Assembly (NCBI RefSeq): GCF_010894435.1
Contig: NZ_JAAIXZ010000022.1
Location: 62,001-126,000, forward strand
Direction of reading: 5' to 3'
Length of the DNA: 64,000 nt
Origin: Pyxidicoccus trucidator
GTDB lineage: Bacteria > Myxococcota > Myxococcia > Myxococcales > Myxococcaceae
The notes under the pieces: model-generated
Told to the model about the DNA's origin: nothing
The model's input: the letters and a program-made list of their open reading frames with translations, nothing else
Database searches by the model: none
In this document: positions 7,690-16,935 of the stretch, in pieces
Numbering within the stretch: the first letter of the stretch is position 1
Layout: every line of letters begins with the position of its first letter
Program-made: the position numbers and the translations under genes

Positions 7690-7711
7690 TATAGTTTGAA
7701 CTCAAACTATA
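7690..7711. promoter_or_regulatory. 22-bp near-continuous palindrome upstream of mscS-like gene
   Basis: Perfect 10-bp arms TATAGTTTGA and TCAAACTATA surround an AC centre. The site is strikingly AT-rich and ends 34 bases before the MscS-like start. Size and symmetry suit a MarR- or winged-helix-type dimer. There is no T-run, so I do not read it as a terminator. Confidence 0.5.
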
Positions 7712-7745
7712 TGGCCTAGAAGGGCCTTCACTCGAAACGGAACCC

Positions 7746-9086
7746 ATGCGCCGCGCCTCCCTCCTCCTCGTGTTGCTGCTGTCCTCCCTGCCGGCGCTCG
7801 CGCTCGAAGCGTCCCCGGAGGTGGCACGAGCCGAGGCAGGACTCCAGGCGCCCACCGCCCCGCCGGCCATCGACCTGCTGTCCACCTCGCAGGGCCTGGC
7901 GCTGCGTGAGTCGCTGCCTTCAGTCCTCTTCACGCGTCCGTTCGGTGTGGTGGAGCTGTGGCAATGGCTGGGGCTGGCGCTGGTGATGGCGGCGGGCTGG
8001 CTGGCGGGACGCGCCCTGGAGGGCGGGGTGCTCCGCATGGCGGTCCGTGCCACGGGGCTGACGAAGTCGGGCTGGGATGACCAGCTCGCGGCCTCGGGCC
8101 GGGGGCCCCTCCGCTACCTGCTGTTCGCGGTGGTGGTGCTGTCAGGCGCGCTGGCGCTGCGGCTTCCTCCTCCCGCGGGGCACGTCATCCAGGTCGGCGG
8201 GCACTCGGTGGTCATCGCCACCGTGGCGTGGTTCCTGCTGCGCTTCGTGAAGCTGGCCTCGCGCTTCGTGGAGCAGACCGTCGCCCAGGAAGCGAACAGC
8301 GCGGACGTGGCCCGCGCGCGGGGACTGCGCACGCAGCTCGCGGTGCTCCGGCGCGTGACGGAAGTCGTGGTCGCCCTGGTGGCCGCGTCGCTGCTGCTGC
8401 TCCAGTTCGAGGCGGTGCGCAACGTGGGGGTCTCGCTGCTCGCGTCGGCGGGCCTGGCGGGCCTGGTCATCGGCCTGGCGGCGCAGAAGTCCATCTCCAC
8501 GCTGCTGGCCGGCATCCAGCTCTCCATCACCCAGCCCGTGCGCATCGGCGACACCGTCATCGTGGAGAACGAGTGGGGCTGGGTGGAGGAAATCACGCTC
8601 ACCTACGTGGTGGTGAAGGTCTGGGACTTGCGGCGGCTCGTGATTCCGATGACGCACTTCCTGGACAAGCCCTTCCAGAACTGGAGCAAGGTGTCGCCCG
8701 ACATCATGGGCACGGTGGAGCTGTACGCGGACTTCCGCACCGACGTGGTGGCGGCCCGCGCCGAGCTGAAGCGGGTGCTGGAGCACGAGTCCCTGGGACT
8801 GTGGGACGGCAAGGTGCAGGGGCTCCAGGTGACGGACTGCACCGAGCGGACGATGAAGCTGCGGGCGCTGGTGAGCGCCGCGGACTCGGGGAAGGCGTGG
8901 GACTTGCGCTGCCTGGTCCGCGAGAAGCTCATCGGCTGGCTGCGGGGCCAGCCTCACGGACTTCCGCTGCTGCGCGCCGAGGCGAACCTCGAGCAGCTTC
9001 ACCAGCCCGTGCTGTCGCGCATCGCGCCCGCGCTGCCCCCCGGCCGGCCGGAAGGCAGTCTCCTCGCCGGCCGTTCCCCGGAGTGA
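7746..9086 (+). CDS. MscS-family mechanosensitive channel
   Basis: 446 residues. A signal-like N-terminus (RRASLLLVLLLSSLPALALE) is followed by membrane segments at about 60-80, 115-135, 155-170 and 205-225. The MscS pore/beta core then appears: GLAGLVIGLAAQKSISTLLA, ITQPVRIGDTVIVENEWGWV, VWDLRRLVIPMTHFLDKPFQNWS. This is the membrane-associated pore and the OB-like domain that lines the cytoplasmic vestibule. It would act in the inner membrane as a tension-gated or solute-linked channel. The gene stands alone and converges on a winged-helix gene. Confidence 0.88.
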   Translation: MRRASLLLVLLLSSLPALALEASPEVARAEAGLQAPTAPPAIDLLSTSQGLALRESLPSVLFTRPFGVVELWQWLGLALVMAAGWLAGRALEGGVLRMAVRATGLTKSGWDDQLAASGRGPLRYLLFAVVVLSGALALRLPPPAGHVIQVGGHSVVIATVAWFLLRFVKLASRFVEQTVAQEANSADVARARGLRTQLAVLRRVTEVVVALVAASLLLLQFEAVRNVGVSLLASAGLAGLVIGLAAQKSISTLLAGIQLSITQPVRIGDTVIVENEWGWVEEITLTYVVVKVWDLRRLVIPMTHFLDKPFQNWSKVSPDIMGTVELYADFRTDVVAARAELKRVLEHESLGLWDGKVQGLQVTDCTERTMKLRALVSAADSGKAWDLRCLVREKLIGWLRGQPHGLPLLRAEANLEQLHQPVLSRIAPALPPGRPEGSLLAGRSPE

Positions 9087-9101
9087 GTCCGCGTGGGAGG
9101 G

Positions 9102-9119
9102 GGGCTCCCGCGGGAGCCC
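9102..9119. terminator. Bidirectional terminator-like palindrome
   Basis: GGGCTCCC-GC-GGGAGCCC lies between the convergent ends of the MscS-like gene (9086) and the winged-helix gene (9132). The stem is strong but has no T-run on either side. Confidence 0.4.
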
Positions 9120-9131
9120 TCGTGCGGCCCC

Positions 9132-9524
9132 TCAGTCCCTCCGCTTCTTGAGGAGGAAGGCATCCGCGAAGCCCTGCACGCGGGCCTGCGGCTTCGAGAA
9201 GATGAAGGTGATGACGCTCACCTTCCGCTCCGCGTACACCATCGCCAGCTCGGCGATGGCGCGCACGTCATGGGTACTGACGGGGCTGTAGCGGTAGCGC
9301 TCGGGCTTCCCTCCGTCGCTGACGAGCAGACCGCCAGCGGTGAGGTCCTCCATCCGCGCGGCCGAGGACTCTTCATTGATGCGCAGCTCCAAGGCCACCT
9401 CTGCCGCGGTCCACTCCCGCTCCGTCCGAGTCCGAAGCAGGAGGAGAACCTCCAGCTTCTCGAGGGAGTCGATGTGCGCCATGAGGAAGCCCTGGACCCG
9501 CTCGTTCAGGGCGGCGTCAGTCAC
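9132..9524 (-). CDS. Small winged-helix-like protein
   Basis: 130 residues from a GTG at 9524, preceded by AGGTAGA; a TTG at 9560 would add 12 residues. The first two thirds (LEKLEVLLLLRTRTEREWTA, then AAEVALELRINEESS and LTAGGLLVSDGGKPERYRYSP) look like a winged helix with its wing. A helical tail (AIAELAMVYAERKVSVITFIF) could dimerise. It has no recognisable ligand-binding domain. The family is common but unnamed in myxobacteria. A DNA-binding role is plausible, but the helix pattern is the only evidence. Confidence 0.65.
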   Translation of the reverse strand: MTDAALNERVQGFLMAHIDSLEKLEVLLLLRTRTEREWTAAEVALELRINEESSAARMEDLTAGGLLVSDGGKPERYRYSPVSTHDVRAIAELAMVYAERKVSVITFIFSKPQARVQGFADAFLLKKRRD

Positions 9525-9713
9525 GGGTCTACCTATGGGTATAGATACTTTGAGCGTCAACTAATTCCAGCATTGGCGTGTTCGCTACGCAATTCGGGGC
9601 CAGCCAGGGAGGGGAGGGCTGGTGGGGCTGTCCTCCATCCCTCCTGGTTGCCCTGGCGGAGTCCCGTCCGCACCCTGAAGTGAGGTGCATTGCCTGGAAG
9701 GACGCGGTGATGG

Positions 9714-10670
9714 ATGGGGAACGAGCGGCGCGCGGGTCCTATTGAGGCGCTTCGAAACCTGGTCCTGGCGCTCGAACGGCTGGTGGCCAAGGAGGCCGTG
9801 AGCGGCGCGGTGAGCGGCGCTGCGGACGGGCTGCGCCACGAGATTCCGGAGGTCGACGGCCAGCTGGCCAGCCTCGTCCAGGACGCGCTCACGCTGATGG
9901 GGCGGCTGGTGCACGAGGCGGCCGAGGGAGAGCGCGGCGTATCCGGAGAGCTGGCCCATACGCTCGCGGCCTCGGCGATGCAGGGCGCGCTGGAGGTGCT
10001 GGAGCAGGAGTGGCAGAACGGCGGCCTGCCCTTCCACGGGTTGATGGTGCGCCTCAACCTCCTCTTCAACGAGGCAGTGGAGTTCGCCCACAGCCGCACC
10101 GATGAGATTCGCGCTCCGGGAGACAGGGCCGCGGCCATGGCGCGGGGCGTGGTGCGGGCGGCCACGGAGGAGCTTCACACCGCCGTGCCGAAGCTGGCCG
10201 AGGACGCGCGGTGTTTCGCCCCGCTGGGAGCGGAGGTCGCCGCGAAGGTGGGGCGGGGACTCGTCGAGGGCATCGAGTCGAAGCTGCGCGAGGACTCGGC
10301 CTCGCTGACGGGCCTGCTGGAGCGAGTGGGCCGGGTGCTGGTGCGCGGGCTGGCGACGGGAATCCGCGAGGAACTGACGCGCAGCCCGGCGGCGTCCACC
10401 GAGGCGCTGGGCGCATCGCTGGAGAAGCTCGCCGAGCGCACCGCCGCCGCCACCGTCCGGGGCGCGGGTGGAGCGCTGGAAACGCAGGGGCGTCGATGGA
10501 GCAAGGGCCTGCGACGCGAGCGGCTCGTTCGAGAGGTGGGCCGCGAGCTCACGGGCGGCGTGCTGGAGGCCGTCGAGGCGATGCTGCGCCGGCCGGTGAT
10601 GGCCGTGGTGGGCGCGGGGAGCGCGCTGGTGGTGGTGTCGCTCCTGGCCGTGCGCTGGCGCACCGCATAG
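9714..10670 (+). CDS. Helical tail-anchored protein of unknown function
   Basis: 318 residues, ATG at 9714 with GGAAGGA upstream. Nearly the whole chain is Ala/Glu/Leu/Arg-rich amphipathic helix (for example ALRNLVLALERLVAKEA, AAKVGRGLVEGIESKLRE) and ends in one hydrophobic stretch (MAVVGAGSALVVVSLLAV) followed by RWRTA. This suggests a C-terminally anchored cytoplasmic coiled-coil protein. No catalytic motif is visible and I recognise no family. Neighbours give no functional clue. Confidence 0.7.
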   Translation: MGNERRAGPIEALRNLVLALERLVAKEAVSGAVSGAADGLRHEIPEVDGQLASLVQDALTLMGRLVHEAAEGERGVSGELAHTLAASAMQGALEVLEQEWQNGGLPFHGLMVRLNLLFNEAVEFAHSRTDEIRAPGDRAAAMARGVVRAATEELHTAVPKLAEDARCFAPLGAEVAAKVGRGLVEGIESKLREDSASLTGLLERVGRVLVRGLATGIREELTRSPAASTEALGASLEKLAERTAAATVRGAGGALETQGRRWSKGLRRERLVREVGRELTGGVLEAVEAMLRRPVMAVVGAGSALVVVSLLAVRWRTA

Positions 10671-10826
10671 GACTCCATGGGCAGCCAGGGGTGATGCGCG
10701 GGTGACGCCGTCGCCCCGGCGCGCCCGCAGGTGGTGACAGAGACCCAGGGCCGGAGTGCCCCTGGTCTGGCCCGGTGGAGACACCAGCTTCCGGCCACCC
10801 TCGCTGTCCCCCTTCGCGGAGTGTTC

Positions 10827-13334
10827 ATGCGCGTTCCGGGCCGCAAGTCACGCGGGAGCGTGACCTGTCTGTTCGTCTGTCTTGCGTGGAGCTTTCTGGC
10901 GGATGCCCAGCCCTGGCGTCCGAGTCCCGGGCGTGGGTCCGGCCTCGCCTGGGACCCCGGCCTCGCGCTCCCCGGCGGCTTCGCGCAGGAGGTCGTCGTC
11001 TCCGGCCTCGCGTTCCCGACCGCGTTCGCGGCACTGCCCGACGGGCGCATCCTCATCGCGGAGAAGGCTGGCGTGGTCCGCCTCTTCGAGGACGGCGAGC
11101 TGCGGCCCACGCCATTCATCGACCTCCGTGAGCAGGTGAATGCCCACCATGACCGCGGGCTCCTCGGCCTCGCGGTAGACCCCGCCTTCGCGACGAACGG
11201 CTACGTCTACCTGCTCTACACCTACGACGACGATGCCGACGATGACCCGGGCCCCAAGACGGCGCGCCTCGCGCGGTACACGGCCGAGGGAGACACCGCC
11301 GCTCCTTCCAGCGAGCGCGTCCTGCTGGGCACCGTGGTGGGCAATTCCTGCAATGACTTCCCCCACGGCACCGACTGCATCCCCTCCGACAGTGCGTCCC
11401 ACTCCGTGGGCAACGTCCGCTTCGCTCCGGATGGCACGCTCTTCGCGACGCTGGGAGACGGGGCCCGCTTCGACGGAGTCGACGACGATGCCCTGCGGGC
11501 CCAGGACCTCCACTCGCTCGCGGGCAAGGTGGTGCGTATCACCCCTCTGGGCGAGGGGCTGCCGTCGAACCCGTTCTGGACGGGAGACGCTGGCGCCAAT
11601 CGCTCGAAGGTGTGGGCCTACGGGCTGCGCAATCCGTATCGGTTCAACCTGCGCCCCGACACGGGGACTCCCTACCTGGGCGATGTCGGCTGGGGCACCT
11701 ACGAGGAGATCAACGTCGCGAGCTCGGGCGCCAACCTCGGCTGGCCCTGCTACGAGGGCCCCTTCCGCCAGCCCGGGTATGAGACCCGGATGGTCTGCCA
11801 GGCCCTCTATGGGCGGGGCCCGTCCGCCGTGAAGCCGCCTCTGTATGTCTGGGGCCGTGAAGCTGGCCGCACGTCCACTGGCGGGGCCTTCTACACGGGC
11901 GCGGCGTATCCGGCGGAGTGGCGCGGTGCCTACTTCTTCGGCGACTACAGCGCGCAGTGGATTCGCGCCCTGCGGGTCGACGCGGACGACAACCTCATCC
12001 CCGACAGCGTGGCCACCTTCGCTACCGACGTGGGCGGGCTGGTCGGACTCGACGTCGGGCCCGACTCCAACCTCTTCATCGTCGACATCCTCGCGGGAGA
12101 GCTGCGCCGGCTCCGCTACACGGAGGGCAACACGCCCCCGACCGCAGTGGCCTCCGCCACGCCGAGCCACGGAAGCCTGCCGCTCCACGTCCAGTTCTCC
12201 AGCGAGGGCTCCAGTGACGCGGATGGAGATGCCCTCCAGTACACGTGGGACTTCGGAGATGGCAGCCCGCCTTCGCACCTCACCCATCCGGAGCACACCT
12301 ACGACATGGCCGGCCTCTTCACGGCAACGCTGAGCGTGAGCGACGGACGGGGCGGCAGTCACTCCGTCAGCCTCCCCATCGCCGCGGGCAACCATCCCCC
12401 CGTCGTCTCCATCACCGCCCCCTCACCGGAGTACCGGTTCCGCGTGGGGGAGGTGGTGGCCTACGCGGGCTTCGCGAGCGACCCGGAGGACGGCCCCATT
12501 CCGGACGACCAGCTGTCCTGGACGCTCACCCTCCAGCATTGCAACGGGGTGGACTGCCACGCCCATCCCTACGCCACCAGCACGGGCCCGAGCGGCACGT
12601 TCACCATCGCGGACCACGGGGACGAGGTCTACTTCGAGCTCACCCTCACCGCGACGGACTCGGCCGGCCTGACGGGGTCGACGACGGTGAGCGTGCACCC
12701 CTGGACGGTCCAGGTGCGGCTGGAGACCTCGCCTCCCGGGATGGAGCTGGTGTTCGATGGCAGGTCCCTCCCGGCCCCCTTCATCCGCACGGTCATCGTC
12801 GGTTCCACTCACACCCTTCATGCTCCCTCACCCCAGGGGGATGCCGTCTTCCACAGCTGGGAGGACGGCGGGGCAGGGGAGCGGGAAATCGTGGTTGGGA
12901 CGACCGGCGCCACGTACACGGCTCGCTTCGTGCCCGACGCTCCACCCGACTGCCCACAGGGCATGTACCGGGCGGAGTACTTCAACAACACGGGGCTCGC
13001 GGGCGCGCCCGCGCTGGTGCGCTGCGAGTCCGCACCGCTCTCCCATGACTGGGGTCAAGGCAGCCCTTCACCGCTCTGGGTGAAGGCGGACGGCTTCTCG
13101 GTGCTGTGGACCGGGTGGTTCTACCTGCCCTCGGGCGGCTACTTCTTCGCCGCGGAGGCGGATGACGGCGTGCGGGTCTACGTGGATGGGACTCGCATCA
13201 TCAATGGGTGGAAGGACCAGGCGCCCACCACGTATGTCACCTGGCGCTACCTGCGCTCGGGGATGCACCGCGTCGTCATGGCGTACTACGAGAACGGCGG
13301 GGGCGCCGTGGCGCGGCTCCAGTGGTGGCGGTGA
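10827..13334 (+). CDS. Secreted glucose/sorbosone-dehydrogenase-like protein with PKD and PA14 domains
   Basis: 835 residues from ATG 10827, with GGAG six bases upstream; the longer frame to 10731 lacks a good start. A signal peptide (SVTCLFVCLAWSFLADA) precedes a beta-propeller of the PQQ-type sugar-dehydrogenase family: LPDGRILIAEKAG, DRGLLGLAVDPAF, FAPDGTLFATLGDG, VWAYGLRNPYRFNL, GDYSAQWIRAL. A PKD domain follows (FSSEGSSDADGDALQYTWDF, about residues 440-530), then a spacer. The last about 130 residues form a PA14-type sugar-binding module (YRAEYFNNTGLAG, FFAAEADDGVRVYVDG). It is probably an extracellular or surface oxidoreductase aimed at polysaccharide. Active-site residues were not verified. 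Confidence 0.87.
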   Translation: MRVPGRKSRGSVTCLFVCLAWSFLADAQPWRPSPGRGSGLAWDPGLALPGGFAQEVVVSGLAFPTAFAALPDGRILIAEKAGVVRLFEDGELRPTPFIDLREQVNAHHDRGLLGLAVDPAFATNGYVYLLYTYDDDADDDPGPKTARLARYTAEGDTAAPSSERVLLGTVVGNSCNDFPHGTDCIPSDSASHSVGNVRFAPDGTLFATLGDGARFDGVDDDALRAQDLHSLAGKVVRITPLGEGLPSNPFWTGDAGANRSKVWAYGLRNPYRFNLRPDTGTPYLGDVGWGTYEEINVASSGANLGWPCYEGPFRQPGYETRMVCQALYGRGPSAVKPPLYVWGREAGRTSTGGAFYTGAAYPAEWRGAYFFGDYSAQWIRALRVDADDNLIPDSVATFATDVGGLVGLDVGPDSNLFIVDILAGELRRLRYTEGNTPPTAVASATPSHGSLPLHVQFSSEGSSDADGDALQYTWDFGDGSPPSHLTHPEHTYDMAGLFTATLSVSDGRGGSHSVSLPIAAGNHPPVVSITAPSPEYRFRVGEVVAYAGFASDPEDGPIPDDQLSWTLTLQHCNGVDCHAHPYATSTGPSGTFTIADHGDEVYFELTLTATDSAGLTGSTTVSVHPWTVQVRLETSPPGMELVFDGRSLPAPFIRTVIVGSTHTLHAPSPQGDAVFHSWEDGGAGEREIVVGTTGATYTARFVPDAPPDCPQGMYRAEYFNNTGLAGAPALVRCESAPLSHDWGQGSPSPLWVKADGFSVLWTGWFYLPSGGYFFAAEADDGVRVYVDGTRIINGWKDQAPTTYVTWRYLRSGMHRVVMAYYENGGGAVARLQWWR

Positions 13335-13433
13335 GGCGCTGCCTTCCCGGGAGCTGGCAGCCTGCCCGCCTGCTCGGCGGACGACGGGCCTCCCTTCCGG
13401 GCGGGTTTCGTGTCCGATGGCTACCGTGCTCCC

Positions 13434-13745
13434 ATGTCCCGGCTCTTCTACTCGCGGCGAGCGGAGCGCCAGCTTCAGCGGCTCGCGGGTGAGGTGCGCG
13501 TGCACCTCGAGACCCACCTGGAGAACCTGACGCTCCTGATGGGAAGCGCCGTGCCGCTGGCGCAGTTCCTGGCCCGCCTGGAGCGCGAGGAGGACGGCTT
13601 CGTCACCACGGTGGAGGGCGTGCGCGTCTCCTTCGCCCTCGACACCGTGCTGCGCGTCCTGCTCGTCCACTGCATCGAGCCGCTCGCCGACGACAAGCGG
13701 GCGCCGGGAGCTATCGGCCTCCACGGCGCCCTGCCGGCGACCTAG
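13434..13745 (+). CDS. RelE/ParE-like small protein
   Basis: 103 residues from ATG 13434; a GTG at 13410 would add eight. The N-terminus SRLFYSRRAERQLQRLAGEV and the later FVTTVEGVRVSFALDTVLRVLLVHCIEP show the helix-then-beta layout of RelE/ParE-fold mRNA interferases. No antitoxin gene lies next to it: the neighbour upstream is the sugar-dehydrogenase gene and downstream the converging mvaS. It may therefore be an orphan toxin-fold protein or a non-toxin relative. The family call is tentative. Confidence 0.5.
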   Translation: MSRLFYSRRAERQLQRLAGEVRVHLETHLENLTLLMGSAVPLAQFLARLEREEDGFVTTVEGVRVSFALDTVLRVLLVHCIEPLADDKRAPGAIGLHGALPAT

Positions 13746-13791
13746 TGGGCACCCCGCGAGCGCGGCCGCCGGGTGCGCGCAGGGCAGGGAC

Positions 13792-15051
13792 TCAGGCCGT
13801 CCCTTCGACGTACAGCCGCCGGTGCTCGCGAATCTCCTGGAGCCGGAAGGCGCCGGGGGGCGGAGCGACGGGCTCGGGCGCGTCCGGGGGCAGCTTCATC
13901 AGCCGCTCGTACTCCTCCACGGAGACGCGCTCGCGCCTCGCCAGCACCGTTTCCAGGTCCGCGCGCGCCATCCGCTCCGCGGCCTTCTCGCCCACGGTGC
14001 CGGAGTAGAACTCGGCCATGCAGCCGCTGCCGTACGACAGCAGGCCGATGCGCTGCCCGGCGAGCCAGGCGCCCTCTCGCTGGAGCAGGCCCGCGAGCGC
14101 CAGGTAGAGCGACGCCGTGTACACGTTGCCGATGCGCGCGTTGAGCCCCAGCGACGTGGCCACCTGCGCGTCGTAGCTGGCCTGGGACTTCGCCACCTCC
14201 TCGCGCGCCTCCGGCGTCCCGGGCCCCGGGCCCACCGCGTCCTCCAAGTCACACAGCCGCAGCTGCGTGTGCGCCTTGCGCGCCATCTTGCAGAAGGGCA
14301 CGTGGTAGGCGATGCGCGCGAGCTGCTCGCCGGGCATCGTCCCCGACCAGCGCACCAGTCCGGCCGCGAGCGCCTTCTCGCGCCAGCCCCGGTACGCGCC
14401 CGACAGCGCCTCCAGGTAGCAGCTGATGGAGTAGTGCCCGTCCACCAGCGCCTCCCGGCGGCCCACGGGCCTCCAGAAGTCGTACACGTCCATCGTGCAC
14501 ACGCCATTGAGCCCCACGTCCAGCGCCAGCAGGTCGGGCTGCTCGGAGACCAGCAGCGCCACCGCGCCGCCGCCCTGCGTGGGCTCGCCCGCGGTGTTCA
14601 GCCCGTACCGGGCAATGTCCGAGCACACGACGATGGCCACCTTGCCCGCGCCCGCGCCCGAGGCAATCCACTCCACCGCCGCCATCAGCCCCGCGGTGCC
14701 GCCGTAGCACGCGTGCTGCGTGTCATACGTGCGCATGGTGCGCGGCAGCTTCAGCAGCCCCTGGACGTGCGAGGCGACGGGCTTGGAGTGGTCGATGCCC
14801 GTCTCCGTGCCCACCACCAGCATGCCGATGCGCGACGGGTCCACGTCCTGCTGGCGAATCAGCCGCGCCGCGGCCGTGGCGGCCAGGGCCACCGTGTCCT
14901 CGCCCGGGTCGTTGACCGCCATCTCCTTCGCGCCCAGGCCCGCGGTGAACTTCGCCGGGTCCACCCCGCGCGCCCGCGCCAGGTCCTCGATGTCCACGTA
15001 CCGGGACGGCACCGCCACCGCCAACGCTTCGATTCCAACGCGCCTTTTCAT
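13792..15051 (-). CDS. mvaS: Hydroxymethylglutaryl-CoA synthase (MvaS) of the aib operon
   Basis: 419 residues, ATG 15051 after GAGGAG. It condenses acetyl-CoA with acetoacetyl-CoA to HMG-CoA. The nucleophilic Cys is C115 in DTQHACYGGTAG, the catalytic Glu sits in VGTETGIDHSK (about 83), and the active-site His is in AYHVPFCKM. It is the last gene of aibR-aibA-aibB-aibC-mvaS, 58 bp after aibC. In myxobacteria this enzyme feeds both the mevalonate pathway and alternative isovaleryl-CoA biosynthesis. HMG-CoA must be dehydrated to 3-methylglutaconyl-CoA by an enzyme encoded elsewhere (LiuC in M. xanthus). The call is firm. Confidence 0.95.
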   Translation of the reverse strand: MKRRVGIEALAVAVPSRYVDIEDLARARGVDPAKFTAGLGAKEMAVNDPGEDTVALAATAAARLIRQQDVDPSRIGMLVVGTETGIDHSKPVASHVQGLLKLPRTMRTYDTQHACYGGTAGLMAAVEWIASGAGAGKVAIVVCSDIARYGLNTAGEPTQGGGAVALLVSEQPDLLALDVGLNGVCTMDVYDFWRPVGRREALVDGHYSISCYLEALSGAYRGWREKALAAGLVRWSGTMPGEQLARIAYHVPFCKMARKAHTQLRLCDLEDAVGPGPGTPEAREEVAKSQASYDAQVATSLGLNARIGNVYTASLYLALAGLLQREGAWLAGQRIGLLSYGSGCMAEFYSGTVGEKAAERMARADLETVLARRERVSVEEYERLMKLPPDAPEPVAPPPGAFRLQEIREHRRLYVEGTA

Positions 15052-15109
15052 CGCACTCCTCGATTCCGCTTCGAGCTCCGAATCCGTGTCACCGGGCCGC
15101 CGCTGTCAC

Positions 15110-16147
15110 TCACGCCTCGGGCGGCACCAGCACCAGCCGGCCCGCCACCTCACGGTTCTCCAGCCGGAAGTGCGCCCGCGCCGCCTCCACCAGCGGCACC
15201 TTGTCCGTGACGAACTGGCGCACGCCGTCCGTGGCCGTCAGCCGCAGCGCCTCGTCCAGCTCCTGCTGGGTGGTGGCGTACGCGCCGAGGATCTCCAGCT
15301 CCTTGACGATGACGAGCCCCGGGTTGAGCTGCACCAGCCCCGACTCCAGGTTGCCCACCACCACCACGCGGCCACCGGGCGCCATGGACTTCAGCGTCTG
15401 GTCGAAGGTGGCGCTGCCGACGATTTCAACCGCCACGTCCACGCCCGCGCCCTTGGTGCGCTTGCGCACCTCCGCCGCGAAGTCCAGTCCGCGAGACATG
15501 ATGACCTCGTCCGCGCCCGCCTCCTTCAGCGCCTGCACCTTGGCCTCGCCCGACGTCACGGCGATGACGCGTGCTCCGTCCAGCTTCGCGAGCTGCACCG
15601 AGGACAGGCCCACGCCGCCGCTGGCGCCGGTAATCAGCACCGTCTCGCCCGCGCGGACCTTCGCCCGCGTGCGCACCGTGTGCACCGCCGTGCCCGTGGT
15701 GCAGCACACCGTGGCGGCCTCTGCCCAGGGCAGCGACGCGGGCACCCGGCCCAGCCCGGCCACCGGCGCCACCATGAACTGCGCGTAGCCGCCCGGCAGC
15801 TCCTCGCCGAAGAAGCGGTTGTCGTTCTTGCACAGGCTGTTGCGTCCAATCTTGCAGAGCGCGCACTCGCCGCACGACAGGCGCTGCAGCGTGGCGGCGC
15901 GGTCGCCCGTCTTCCACCCCGGCGTGTCCGGGCCCACGTCCACCACCTCGCCCGCCGCCTCGTGGCCGAGGATGGCGGGGACGCTGGTGCGCGGCAGGTT
16001 GCCCCGGCGGTTGATGACGTCGTGGTAGCAGACGCCACACGCGTGGACCTTCAGCAGCACCTCTCCGCGCCCTGGCTTCGGCACGGGGACGTTCTCCATC
16101 TTGAGATTGCCTGCCTCACCAAAGCTGCGCAGAACGACAGCCTTCAT
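15110..16147 (-). CDS. aibC: AibC, 3,3-dimethylacrylyl-CoA reductase (MDR family)
   Basis: 345 residues. I chose the second ATG (16147), because GGAGG is seven bases upstream; the first ATG (16153) is only one base from it. This is a zinc-type medium-chain dehydrogenase: CGVCYHDV, GHEAAGEVVDVG, a structural-zinc loop CGECALCKIGRNSLC and the Rossmann motif GASGGVGLSSVQ. In the aib pathway it reduces 3,3-dimethylacrylyl-CoA to isovaleryl-CoA with NAD(P)H. Assignment rests on position between the decarboxylase subunits and mvaS, matching the known M. xanthus operon content. Confidence 0.92.
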   Translation of the reverse strand: MKAVVLRSFGEAGNLKMENVPVPKPGRGEVLLKVHACGVCYHDVINRRGNLPRTSVPAILGHEAAGEVVDVGPDTPGWKTGDRAATLQRLSCGECALCKIGRNSLCKNDNRFFGEELPGGYAQFMVAPVAGLGRVPASLPWAEAATVCCTTGTAVHTVRTRAKVRAGETVLITGASGGVGLSSVQLAKLDGARVIAVTSGEAKVQALKEAGADEVIMSRGLDFAAEVRKRTKGAGVDVAVEIVGSATFDQTLKSMAPGGRVVVVGNLESGLVQLNPGLVIVKELEILGAYATTQQELDEALRLTATDGVRQFVTDKVPLVEAARAHFRLENREVAGRLVLVPPEA

Positions 16148-16194
16148 CTCCATGCCTCCGTGATTCCAGAATCCGATGTGAGCAGCGGGGTGTG

Positions 16195-16935
16195 TCAGGT
16201 GCCGACGAGCTGATCTCGCTGGCCGCGAGAGTCGATGGCGCGGATGGCCGCGAGCGTGCGCGCGTCCGGTAGCGGGGTGACGGGGAGCGACTCCGGCACG
16301 CTGAACGCGAAGCCGGTGCGCTCGGCGATGCTCTCCTCCGTCGCCCAGGGGTGGCGCGCCAGCAGCCGGGCTCCGGCGGAGCCCAGCTCGAAGACGCCCA
16401 GGTCGGAGATGAGCGTCACCGACCGGCGAGGGTCTCTCGTGGTGGCCACCTGCACCACGGGCACCAGGTTGCGGCGCGACTGCCGGGGCACCAGCAGCAC
16501 CGGCCGCCGCACCCACTGCCGCAGCGTGGCCGCGCCCGCCACTCCGGGGAACTTCGTCCTCGGCCGGTCCAGGCTGCCGCTGGCCGTCATGTTGGTGCAG
16601 CCGGCGCCATCCACCTCGGCCGCGCCGAAGAAGACGGTGTCCACCCGGCCGCGCCGCGCATGGTCGAAGAGGTCCGGAATGGTGACTTCCGCCGAGCGGC
16701 CCTCCAGGTAGCCCAGGTCCTCTGAGGAGGGGAGCAGGGTGGGGAGGTCCGGATCCAACGAGCCCACGCAGGCCAGGTACGTCAGGCCCGGCGCATGCGT
16801 GGCCCGCGCCACCGCAATCGCGAGGATGGCCAGCGGCGAGGCCACGCCCGTGGCCACCACGGCGCCATCGTCAATCTGCCGCGCCAGCAACGAGACCACC
16901 GTCTCCGCCGGAGTGATGTCAGGGGACGCACTCAT
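16195..16935 (-). CDS. aibB: AibB, 3-methylglutaconyl-CoA decarboxylase beta subunit (CoA-transferase fold)
   Basis: 246 residues; its ATG overlaps the aibA stop (ATGA). The sequence is of the glutaconate CoA-transferase beta-subunit type: DDGAVVATGVASPLAILAIA, DLGYLEGRSAEVTIPDLFD, DTVFFGAAEVDGAGCTNMT and the C-terminal FELGSAG. AibA/AibB use this fold to decarboxylate 3-methylglutaconyl-CoA to 3,3-dimethylacrylyl-CoA instead of moving CoA. That is established for the family; here it follows from sequence type and operon. Confidence 0.93.
   Translation of the reverse strand: MSASPDITPAETVVSLLARQIDDGAVVATGVASPLAILAIAVARATHAPGLTYLACVGSLDPDLPTLLPSSEDLGYLEGRSAEVTIPDLFDHARRGRVDTVFFGAAEVDGAGCTNMTASGSLDRPRTKFPGVAGAATLRQWVRRPVLLVPRQSRRNLVPVVQVATTRDPRRSVTLISDLGVFELGSAGARLLARHPWATEESIAERTGFAFSVPESLPVTPLPDARTLAAIRAIDSRGQRDQLVGT

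Noticed and set aside
16148..16516. Longer start for aibC
   Set aside because: The extension is the shadow of aibB; GGAGG at seven bases fixes the start at 16147.
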